Shown here in pieces: positions 9,938 through 19,950 of a DNA stretch of 64,000 nucleotides; position 1 is the stretch's first letter; every line of letters begins with the position of its first letter. The stretch covers positions 48,876,433-48,940,432 of the forward strand of contig CM031614.1 of the NCBI GenBank assembly GCA_018398815.1, in the 5' to 3' direction. The notes below the pieces were generated by a model. The model did no database searches. It had not been told where the DNA came from and saw only the letters and a program-made list of their open reading frames with translations. This stretch comes from Conus ventricosus (Eukaryota > Mollusca > Gastropoda > Neogastropoda > Conidae). Position numbers and translations under genes: made by a program.

Positions 9938-11464
9938 CTGACTTCCATAAAAAACGCGAAAACAAAACAAGCTGAAGGTTGGGGGTGAATTTTATTGGTC
10001 ACAATTGTACAGAGTGGAAGCGAGAATTAGCGCGATTTTATTCATTACACCGGTAATTTGTGAAAATGTCATCAGCAATAATGTCTTTTGTGTGGAAAAT
10101 CCAAGGTCACGTGACAACCAGCTTGAAGTCCTAATACCGTGTGTGGCCACCATTTGCGTTGACAACTGCTTGACACCTGCGGCTCATTGAGTGGACCAGG
10201 TGGTTGATGCGTCCCCTTGGCACACCAGCCCACACATGGACGATGGCCTGGTGAAGTGAGCCGCTGTTGCTGGTCGTGGACGCAGGAGGTCCAACCGTCT
10301 GCCAAGTTCATCCCAAAAATGTTCTATTGGGTTTAAATCGGGACTGAGGGCTGGCCAGGGCAGCACATTGACGTTGTTATGCTGAAGAAATTGCTGGGTG
10401 GCCGTGGCGGTGTGTGGGTCTTGCATTGTCCTGTTGGAATGTCCAGTTTGGGTGTTGCGCAGAAAAAGGAACGACATGGGGTCTGAGCACCTGGTTGATG
10501 TAGCGCTGTGCATTGACACCTGTCCGCGACCAGGACCATGTTCTGAAAGATGACTGGTCCTATGGCGTGGTTAATGCCAATTGCACCCCATATCATAACG
10601 TTTGGGCCTCCCCAGGGGTTCCGCTCTACCACACAGGAGTCAGCTCACCAGGTTGACGCCATATTCTGACACGACCGTCAGCCATGTCAATACAAAAACG
10701 GCTCTCATCTGAGAACAGTATGCGTCCCACTGCTGCCTGCGCCAGTTGATTCGGGCTTGTGCCCACTGCAGCCTGTCCTGCTGGTGTCTTGGTGTCAGTA
10801 CCGGACCTCTGTGAGGACGCCTACATGCCAGCCTGTTCTCCTGAAGACGCCGCCGCACAGTGTTGAGGCTGATTCGTTGCTGGAGATTCCCCGGCACCTG
10901 TCGAGCAGTGTTAGCGGCTGTTTGTCGCCTGTCCCGCAGATGGGTTCGAACAAGATGGCGATCCTCTCTTGGTGTGGTGACCCAGGACGGCCTGGCCAGG
11001 GAAGATCATCAGTGGTACCAGTGACTCGCATGCGGTACTGCAGATGATAGATGGTTGAGATGTGGACGTTAAAGATGTAGCGACCTGCCTGGCATCCACA
11101 CCAGCCTCCAGATGGCTAGGGCACGATTGCGTTCCTCTGCTCGTAGTCTTGGCATCTCTGTAGCGTTTCAGACGGCAAGTCGTTACCTGAACCTTGTAGC
11201 GCGGCTTTATAAAGGCTGCATGCCTGCGTACTTGTCGCTGGTTAACTTTGCTCTGCATGGTGTGCACGTGCCTCACATGCAGCAACCAGCGTGCCATTTT
11301 TGTTGACCCTCCAATGCCGGGAATGATGTGTTGCTCACACAATTGTTTCACTGCACGTGAGTCTTGGACCCAAACAACTTGCCACAATGGTTCAATATTG
11401 TATATTCACCCCTTTTCACCCAAAAAATAGCCTTTCAATTTTTCGCGTTTTTTATGGAAGTCAG
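9938..11464 (-). mobile_element. Tc1-type DNA transposon
   Basis: The ends are perfect inverted repeats of about 25 bp, starting CTGACTTCCATAAAAAACG, and are flanked by the TA target duplication (9936-9937 and 11465-11466) expected for Tc1/mariner insertion. The 1527-bp length is that of a full element with one transposase gene. The right end lies 40 bp from the ribozyme at the end of PLE2. Confidence 0.95.
10131..11155 (-). pseudogene. Tc1 transposase (DD34E), frameshifted
   Basis: The start is taken at 11155 (MPRLRAEERNRALA), where an N-terminal helix-turn-helix follows (LEAGVDARQVA), then the linker PGRPR-type segment and a second HTH region (QQRISLNTVRRRLQ, about 10850). The catalytic triad is readable: LFSDESRF near 10715 (first Asp), QQDNARP near 10425 (second Asp) and LSPDLNPIEHFW near 10325 (Glu), with 34 residues between the second Asp and the Glu. 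The stop is at 10131-10133 after GGHTRY. The length fits the usual 340 residues, but at least three one-base shifts split the frame, so the enzyme would not be made as read. Confidence 0.9.
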
Positions 11465-11489
11465 TATATATAGTTAAAACGAGTTAAAA

Positions 11490-12040
11490 GAGGAATCTAC
11501 AAACTATCTACAAATTTGTTTCAAGCGTGTTGCGCTGTCATCAGGATGGTTTTTGGTTTGCCCACCGCCGATGTTATATAGCGTGTGGGCTCCCGTTTGC
11601 GGTTGTTTGCACGTGCGGGTTGCTGCACGTGTTTTTGGGGGCTTTCAGGTTTTTGTTTTGGGTGTGTTCACTAAGAACGATTTCCATTTATGCCTGAAGT
11701 TGTTTACTATTTCTGTTTTGGTGTTTAAAGTTGCTAAGTGTGGTTTGCATAGTATTAACCATTTTTCAGTTAAACATAGGTTGCACCTTTTTGAAACATT
11801 GCTGTATGGTGATGCTCTTTTTATGATTTTCCCAGGATATATTGTAGCTTGTTTTGCGTCTTTAAGTTTCCAGATATATTTGCTCAGTTCTGTTTGGTTT
11901 TTATATTTTTCTTTATTAAATGACTGTTTGTGGTTTGCATATCTGGTTTTGAAGTGGTTTTCAGTGATCCCTATGTATGTTTCTTTTTCATTTTCTGATG
12001 TCACAGTAGCCTGGTATACAATGTGGTTGTGAAGACATTT
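11490..12040 (-). mobile_element. PLE2, 3' half: GIY-YIG domain and 3' end
   Basis: From 12004 to 11645 one open minus-strand frame encodes the end of a Penelope polyprotein. It has YIGITENHF with a downstream FKTRYANHKQSF, the GIY-YIG core, then a Cys/His-rich tail (KRCNLCLTEKW). The 5' half continues at 18190, beyond a nested LINE; the two ends join in frame across the linker CPLNNKCLHNH. Intact reading here contrasts with the broken PLE1 copy. The 3' end carries a hammerhead at 11504-11549. Confidence 0.9.
11504..11549 (-). ncRNA. Hammerhead ribozyme at 3' end of PLE2
   Basis: Minus strand: AUC, CUGAUGA, stem II AGCG/CGCU (after one unpaired C/U) with a 5-nt loop, GAAA, stem III ACAAA/UUUGU, cleavage nucleotide A, then GAU closing stem I. 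It sits downstream of the GIY-YIG frame exactly where PLE1 has its ribozyme, though the two differ in sequence while keeping helices. Confidence 0.8.
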
Positions 12041-12335
12041 TTTTTTTTTTTTTTTTTTTAATTCTTTGGGGCTCCAACCAGAGCGCGTGCAATTCCCACA
12101 GTGATCACTTATTTTGAATTTCTATTTTATTTTTATTTATTTATTTTTTTTTTTTTCCCTCACCTTTCCCCTCTCCCCCCTCCCTTCCTGCCTCTCTCTC
12201 TCTCTCTCCCCCTCTCTTCCACCTCCCCCTCCCCCTGTCTCTCGCTCCCCCTCTCTCTCTCTCCTCTTCTCACCTACCTCTCTCTCTCTCTCTCTCGCTC
12301 CAACTCCCCCCTCCCCCTCACTCCACTTTCCTCTT

Positions 12336-12386
<51 letters not shown>

Positions 12387-13060
12387 ATCTCCCCCCTCCC
12401 CCTGTCTCTCGCACCCACCCTCCCCTCATCCCCTCTCTCCTCATCTCACCTACCTCTCTCTCTTTCGCTCCAACTCCCCCCTCCCCCTCACTCCACTTCC
12501 TCTCTCTCTCACTCTCTCCGTTTCTCCCTCCTTTCCCCTCTTTCTCCATCTTTGCTAGGATGGTAATTTTCTCCGTTTTGTTTATTTGTTAATTTTCGTT
12601 AATTTTCTCTCCCTCTCCAACCGCCCCCCCCCCTCCCCCACCATCTTCCCTCTCTCTCCCATTCCCTTTCGATCAACTCTTCTCTCTCATCCTCTTTTCC
12701 CCTCTCTCCCACCTTCCTCACATTTCCCTCTCTCCATATCTTGTCTGTCTCCCTCGCTTATTCTCTACACCACTTTTCCTTATCTTACTGTCTTCTATTC
12801 AAATAGGGGCACGGAGAAAAAGGAGTCGGCAAAGGACACATCAAACAGAATCAATGTGTAAATATTGCATGCGCTCCAGTTATTCCTCCTCTGCCCCCAC
12901 AGTCGGGGTCCTCCTCCTCCTATTTTTTCCCCTTTTTTTTTTGTTTGTTATTTTTTTATTTTTATTTTTTGTTATTTTTTTAAATCGTTTCTTTCCGTTT
13001 TGTAGGCAACAGTTTATCACTTGAACATTCTGATAGGTACATAATACACGTTGACATATT

Positions 13061-16000
13061 TCACCATTGACTTCCAAGTTTTCTCAAATCCAGCTCTTTT
13101 TCATACATGAACTGAATGTGAATAGGAGTACCATATCGAAATCTTCCAACGCACATCTTAGCAATAAGAATAAGGTGATTGATATATCTAATCATTTTTT
13201 GCGTATAGCCACTCTTTTCCGTAATTCCAAGTAAAGCTTCAGTTCTGGCTACCACCATATGAACATTAAACTTCTGCAAAATAGTATTTCTACACATGAC
13301 CAAACAGGTTTGATTTTATAACAGTCAAAGAAGAAGTGCTCAACAAATCCACTTCACCCTTGCAAAAGGTACATTTATTATCAGTAGCTAGGCCCATTTT
13401 AAACAGCAGTATGTTTGTCGGATAAATATTGTGTAGGATCTTCCAATGTAACTCTCTAAGTCTGCTTTCTGAAGTTGCTTTTATGGCTAAACTCCAATAA
13501 TTTTCATCCAAAGTGATTCCGAATTTATTGTGCCAAAATTTTTCACAAGAGGGGGTACAGTATAGATCTTGAGTTAAATGAATGCGAAACATCTTTGCTG
13601 TTCTCAGGAGATGTCATTGAAACTAACATATTCTTCCTTATGTTCATCAAAAACATAACCTGGATTGGCCCTTAGAAATGATGATACAGCCATGTAAACC
13701 ACCATATACTGCATGTAAAGTTCAGCGGAAGGCCCTAAGATTTCTTCGACCTCTCTAAATGTTAAGAGTAAGTTAGTTCGTAGCATATCATGTATGTGCG
13801 TTTAACCTTTTTTTGCCCACTTCTTGAAATATATCACTTGACCCTGGTAAGTGATATTGCCATTATTCCAAAGGCATTCCATGCGATGGTTTTTTGAGGT
13901 ATGTATTTTGTTATTCAAAAGCCACGTTTTTAGTAGTTCCCGCCAAAAAGTTGAGGGAATGTCCTCCAGACCTTTAAACTTTTTTATCCCAACAGTTGAG
14001 TTTAAAAAAGAAAAATCTTTTCCAAAAGTTGAAAAGTATGCCCTTGGAATCCAGGACCATTTGCATTCAGCTAAGGCCTTAGACAACCTGACCAGCCATT
14101 CACATTGAAATGACTGCTGCAACACCCTCATATCAGTCATATTTAAACCCCCCTTTGAGAAGTCGTTTATAAACTACCCGTCTTTTCACTTTTTCAAAAG
14201 CTTTTCGATTGCAGTGTTTCTTTCTCCACAGAAATCGAAATAACAGCGTGTTCATTTCCGATAGGACTTTTTCTGGTAATGAAATTACTTTCATTACATA
14301 TATCAACTGTGATACTAAAAAGCTTTTTATGACACAGATTTTGCCCAAATTACTTAAATTGCGTTTTTCCCAAACAAAAATAGTCCGTTTAATTATGCCT
14401 TATTCTTTCTGTCCAGTTCTTCTCAATCTCTGAAGCAGGGCAGAGATTGGAAAGTATATACCTAAAATTTTAATATCTTTAGCCCATCGCAGACCAAATC
14501 CTTCCGTTTTGTTGTCCCTATACTGCCCAAGCCACATGGCTTCTGACTTTGTTCTGTTAATAGATAGACCAGACAATAGTTTAAAAGCATCCAATATTTT
14601 AAGTGCTGTTACTATATCGTTTTTGTCTTTCAGAAGTAAAGTCACGTCGTCTGCATATGATAGGGTTTTCACAATTCTCTGATATGTTCTGTACCAGACA
14701 AATCATCAATATGAATACCTTTTATACCCTTATCATGTCGAAGTCTAATAGCAAGTAATTCTATGGCTATGACAAAGGCAAGGGGAGAAAAAGGACACCC
14801 CTGTCGAATGCCACACTTTACATCAAAATCGTCTGATATCCAGCCATTATATCCAATTCTACTTCGGGTGTTAGCCATTAAAACACCTACCCACTTGACA
14901 AACTGAGCCCCGAAGCCGAATCGTTTAAAAGCAGTTATCATGAATTTCTTGGAAATACTGTCGAAGGCTTTTGTAAAATCTAAAACTAGTAATACCCCTG
15001 GTTTATTCTTTATCCTCAAGTATTCTATTATATCATCATAAGTCTGAGGTTATATGCAATACTACGGCCTTTAATATAGCCTACTTGGTCCTCATTGACT
15101 ATTAGTGGGATAACGTTATTAATTCGATGTGCAAGGCACTTGGCTAGCATCTTGTAGTCCGTATTGGTAAGAGAAATTGGCCTCCAGTTTGAGAGCTTGC
15201 TTTTTTGAAAGATCTTTCCCTTTATGAATAAGCGTAATAATGGCAGTTGATTGGCTAAAAGTCAATGCACCTTTTTCAAAAGAAGTATTAAATGCATTCA
15301 CCAGGTAGGTACTCAACTTCCCCCAAAATACCTTCATAAATTCTGTGGTTAATCCATCTAACCCTGGAGAAGAACCGTTTTTCATGCCTTCAATGCACTT
15401 GCTAGTTCTTCGCAAGTGATTTTACCCTCACAACTTGCTATCTGTTCATCATTCAGGCGAGGTACATCACAGCCATTTAAAAATAACTCAACTTCCTCTT
15501 CAACAGTTTCATTGTTATTCTTATGACTATATAACTGTTTAAAATACTCTTTCTGGGCATTAAGAATTTGAAACTGATTGGTAACTACCTGACCATTCTC
15601 ATGTTCTAGTTTTGGCATAAGTTTATCGGTAGCTCTGGATTTTTCGAGATTTAAGAAGAACTTAGTATTTTTGTCACCTTTTTCTATCCAGTTCATCCTA
15701 GAGCGTACCTGAGCACTTTGTGTTTTTTTCTTGTTCAAATAAATCATACTGCAGCCTAAGCTGTTCACGTTTTTAATAGCCTCCAAATTGTGCGGATCTT
15801 TTGCAAGCAAAGAATCAAAACGCTGTAAATCAGCCTGTAGACTCGTGAGTTTGTTCTTTCTATTTACTGCTCTTTGTTTACTGTATTGTAAGGTTTCCTT
15901 TTTAAGTTCTAATTTAAGCAGCTCCCATTTCATATCGTGTGTTAAATTTGCATTGGCTGTGTCCAAGTCAAAGGTTTCAATTACTCTATTGATCTTATCA

Positions 16001-16767
16001 ATATATTGCTTTTCTTTTAATAGTGCATTATTAACTTTCCAGTAGCTTGGTCCACGCTCTACATTACAACTCTTCAAAGTTACATATACACCCCTATGGT
16101 CAGATTGGGGAAAGGAATAATGTTACATTCAAGCACAGCATCAATAACATTTTTATTCAGTAATATGTAGTCTAAACGTCTTGCAATAAAGACGCCTTTG
16201 ACCACGCGAGACCAGGTAAATTCTTTTTCGTCGATGTTGAACAGTCGCCAGGCATCATATAGATCACAGGATTCTGCTAAATTCTGAAAGCTTTTAACAA
16301 CACTCTTGGGGTGCTTTTCACCAGAGATGATATCCATTCATTATCCATTACTGTATTGAGGTCACCACAGACTACTAATTTTTCACAATCAAGATTATTC
16401 AAAGTATTAACAGTGGTTTTTAAAAAATTTTCTACTTCGCGTGTTCCGTTTGGAGCATATACATTACAAATATAAATTTCATCTCCAGTACGTATCACCT
16501 TTACTATAATGCAACGTTCGCTCGAGTATTCAACTTCCCATTCATATGGGAATTGTTTACGAAACAAGATCAACTGACCTTTACTTCTAGCTGATCCTTT
16601 GGCATACACCAGATCCCCGCCCCCATTCCTTCCTCCATGAACCCATTACAGCTTCAGTAACGTATGTTTCTTGCAAACAAATGACATCGTAATTATTTTC
16701 TTTAAATTTTCTAAACAGCGTTTTTCTTTTACTATTACTATCTTAGTCCATTAACGTTCAATGACAT
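13061..16767 (-). pseudogene. LINE ORF2: AP endonuclease and reverse transcriptase
   Basis: It starts at 16767 with MSLNVNGLR, the hallmark beginning of an L1-type endonuclease. ENNYDVICLQETYV follows near 16690 and VVCGDLNTVMDNE near 16350. RT motifs follow: MKNGSSPGLDGLTTEF (15385-15340), DFTKAFDSI (about 14970), GIRQGCPFSP (about 14795) and YADDVTLLL, the catalytic box, at about 14646-14658. A C-terminal CTFCKGEVD...EHFFFDC zinc motif lies near 13340. The frame is broken at roughly six places (for example near 16600, 15390, 15020 and 13600). The product would nick DNA and prime cDNA synthesis at the target. Confidence 0.88.
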
Positions 16768-16795
16768 AATACTAAATGCAGCCATCAGGGCAGTC

Positions 16796-17938
16796 TTAAA
16801 GCAGAACAATGGTCAAACATGAGGGAGACACAGTGTAGATAAAATCATTCCCATATGCTAGCGACGTCATCCTGATCGCTGAGCTCACGGTCGCCTTCAG
16901 AGACGCCCCTGCCGTCCTGGAATGCTTCGCTGGTCTAGCAGATCTGTAGTAGTGCTCTCTGTCTCTGTCCACTGAGCGACGTCGTTTGCTACTGTCCGAA
17001 CGAGAGCGTTGATCGCTGACACTGCTGAAGCCGACCAGAGTGCTCTGACGCTCCGCTCTCCTCCCTCTCTCCCTGCCCTGCCCACTCTTAGACTTCGGGG
17101 CTTCGCTCACCGTTGGCGGCGCCATGGGGGTCGAGCTGACTGGCTCGAAGAGAACGATGACGGGGGAGGGTCAGAGGCTGTCTTGGAGGGGGGAGGGTCA
17201 GAGGCTGTCTTGGAGGGGGGAGGGTCAATAGCTGTCTTGGAAGTGGAGGGGACATCGGCAGACTCGGAAATGGCTAGCTGGCATTCCCTGTCTCCTCTTT
17301 TGTGTCCCGGCCTCTTGCACACCCGGCACACCACCTCCTTCTGACAAACAGATCTATGATGGCCAGACGTCAGCAGTTAGAGCATATGGGGGTAGCTTTG
17401 ACTTGCTTCTGTTCTTTATGGAAAACCGTGCTGTGAATATATTCACTTTCACTGATCTGTCTAATGGTTTTGCCGGTACCGTAATGAATACGAACCTCCG
17501 CCCAGTCAGAAACCGAGTAAGTTTGTTATCTGCGTCTCTTGCACGTTCAGTTTTTATGTTGGAGCGCAATTCACACCCGAGTTTCGACAGAGCGAGCTCG
17601 ATCTCGGAATCGGCCACAGAGATGGGTATGTCATCAATCCATAGTTTAGTGCTTGGTTTTTCCAGACCAGAACCATCGCGCAGAAGAAAAGGGTTAGTGT
17701 CACACACATTTAGAGTCACGCCTCTCAAACACATACCTTGCACACGTAGTGAGTTACGTGCTTCCGTTGTTGTGGGATAAATTCTCCATAAACCATGAAT
17801 TTCTTGAGCCCCTAAAATGGAGCCTTGTCCGCTTGTCCTTTCCGCAGCCAAACACACACTGAGCACTGAAGGGTGCTGATTGATTGCATCGGGGATGTCC
17901 TTATTCCGCACAAAAACCGGCAGTACTCTTTCCGACAT
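16796..17938 (-). pseudogene. LINE ORF1 (nucleic-acid-binding, CCHC)
   Basis: It starts at 17938 (MSERVLPVFVRN). The first 190 residues are well preserved and resemble the ORF1 of Tx1-like LINEs. A pair of zinc knuckles (CSNC...GHHRSVC and CRVCKRPGHKRGDREC) lies at about 17385-17285, reached through a one-base shift. Next comes a three-fold 9-residue repeat (SKTASDPPP type, 27-bp unit, about 17165-17245) and a basic, Arg/Ser-rich tail. The protein would coat element RNA. Confidence 0.8.
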
Positions 17939-18189
17939 CTTAGCTAAAGTGTTCAGAAAGAAAACACGAGAACCCAAACAAAAAAAAAAAAACAGAATAA
18001 AATAGAGAAGGAAGGGTGGGAAAAAAAGCAGAGCAAACAAATCTCAAAGAAAAAAAAATGGAACAAAAAAACTCGGGTGGCAAGAGAACGACTAAGTTGA
18101 AAATTCGGCAGTGAACATTCAGTTAACGCTGAGTGCACGAGCTCCGGTCGACACGTCCTAACGCTTCGAGCGCAGCTCACCGAATCTCA

Positions 18190-19178
18190 TGAAGACATTT
18201 ATTGTTTAGTGGGCACTGCTCCTTTCTGGTGCAATTGCAAGATTTCCTTTCTTCACCCTCTTTGCTGTGTTGATTTCATTTTGTTGGATGCGTCAATTAG
18301 GTTTTTGAGGTTGGGCATACATGAGTACGATAGTTTGACAGTGTTTTTGTTAAATATTTTGGACAGTTTGTGTTCTTTTGGAAATGAAGTTGTTAGGATT
18401 TTGAAGAATTCTTTCCCTATGTTTGTTTTGAGTTTCCCGTCGTATGGGGGGTTATACCATATGATTTTTCTTTTCCTATTTTTCTTGCTTTTTATTTGTG
18501 TTGTTGTCTGGGTTGTATTGTAATTTGTAATTGTATCCACTAGTTTGTAGTGCCTCCTGGTATTCTACTGCTGCATTGTTGAACACTCTCTCACTGCATG
18601 ACAGGTTTGATAGTCTCTTGTTTATGCCATGGGGTATGGTCTTTAATATAGATGGTGGATGGTTACTTTTGGTGTGTACATAAAGAGGTGTATCGTTGGG
18701 TTTCTTGTATGGTTTATATATGTGATTGTTGAGATCCAGTGTTATGTCTAAGTAGTTCACTACCTTTTTGTTTGCTTCAATGGTAATCTTAAGTTGTGGT
18801 TTTGGAAGATTTTGCATAGTTCTTTCTTCTTGTTTTCGATGGTTCTTGGATTGTTGGTTAGTGCAGCAAGGCCATCGTCTCTGTATAGTCCGACTTGTTT
18901 TCCGAGTTTTTTCTTGATGTTGGACAGCATGAATAGTCCGACCAGTTCACATGTTTCTGCACCATCATATGATCCCATGGTTACGTCGAATGTTGAGTTT
19001 CTGTTGGTTTTCCTGATCCAGGTTTCATTTTTGCTGTGTAGTAATGTTTTCTTGGTGTGGAGAATGATTTCCATTTCTGACCCTGTTATGTCTGTGTGGT
19101 TACTGGCAAACTTCAGGGCTTTGGTGAGTAGTTCCTCATCTATAGATGGGTAAAAGTCTACTATGTCAAATATATATA
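18190..19178 (-). mobile_element. PLE2, 5' half: Penelope reverse transcriptase fragment
   Basis: Beginning at about 19170 with FDIVDFYPSI (RT motif A), the sequence runs through [11 protein letters not shown] and the catalytic YRDDGLAAL (about 18868-18894), an NPPYDGKLKTN segment near 18445, and the linker CNCTRKEQCPL at about 18240-18200. There are two or three frame breaks. Everything 5' of motif A is missing: the element stops at an AT tract, beyond which lies a copy of the 628-bp repeat. Confidence 0.88.
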
Positions 19179-19184
19179 TATATA

Positions 19185-19510
19185 CAACAAACTGGTAAAT
19201 TCCAAGGATAAGTACCGAGCAATGTTCCAGCAACTTACAGAGCAGCTTGGTGTTGCAATGACTGCAAGAAATATTGAATTATAAACAAAGCTTGCTCTTA
19301 TGTCTTAGATTGAAGAAATAGGGGGAGATAAGCATTCATATCTGCAGTGGTAGATGATTCTGCCTAACTAACAGTATGTGCTTGAGTGGGTGAATGGGGA
19401 AAAATAAAATAAATGCTTCTCAAAATGAGCCTTCAGCAAGCTTATAGTCTCCAAGGGGAGACATCCTCCAATAGGGAGGGAAACTCACTAACATATACCT
19501 CCTGGTCATA
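19185..19510 (-). repeat. Single copy of the 628-bp hammerhead repeat
   Basis: About 322 bp are 95% or so alike to 4572-4898. The left end is the same base as the start of the tandem array, after an AT tract. The right end falls at GGTCA (19504-19508) plus about five matching bases, that is, at the predicted hammerhead cleavage point. As an RNA on the minus strand this copy would run from the ribozyme-generated 5' end to the UUGUUGUA terminus. Confidence 0.75.
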
Positions 19511-19518
19511 TACATGTC

Positions 19519-19520
19519 AG

Positions 19521-19579
<59 letters not shown>

Positions 19580-19580
19580 A

Positions 19581-19619
<39 letters not shown>

Positions 19620-19704
19620 GTGTGGGGGGGGGGGGGCGTATCGCACTTGAGAGAGACAGAGAACAGGGAGACAGAGACAGAGAAAGACAGAGAGAAAGTG
19701 GACA

Positions 19705-19759
<55 letters not shown>

Positions 19760-19777
19760 CACACACACACAACGCAC

Positions 19778-19839
<62 letters not shown>

Positions 19840-19871
19840 CGCGCGCATGCACACACACACACACACACACA

Positions 19872-19923
<52 letters not shown>

Positions 19924-19950
19924 GCGCGCGCGCGCACACACACACACACT
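19519..19950. repeat. Microsatellite block (AT, GA, GT, CA, CG)
   Basis: Successive (AT)n, (GA)n, (GT)n, poly-G, a GA-rich bridge, long (CA)n and a (CG)n run at 19908-19936. All long open frames here are dipeptide repeats and are rejected as genes. Confidence 0.95.

Larger units (their letters stand above)
12041..18189 (-). mobile_element. 6.1-kb LINE (L1/Tx1-like), nested in PLE2
   Basis: A near full-length non-LTR element on the minus strand. Its poly-A tail is the T run at 12041-12059. TGAAGACATTT at 12030-12040 and again at 18190-18200 is an 11-bp target duplication. Removing the insert restores the PLE2 reading frame. It has ORF1, an ORF2 with AP endonuclease and RT, and a 3' region at 12060-13060 dominated by pyrimidine-rich simple repeats (12160-12790). 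The L1/Tx1 affinity is judged from the endonuclease start, the ORF1 zinc knuckles and the C-terminal CCHC motif. Confidence 0.9.

Noticed and set aside
12101..12592. Ser/Leu/Pro-rich open frames of up to 163 codons
   Set aside because: Pyrimidine-rich simple repeat in the LINE 3' region; reading in two frames and the antisense gives equal lengths, as expected for low-complexity sequence.
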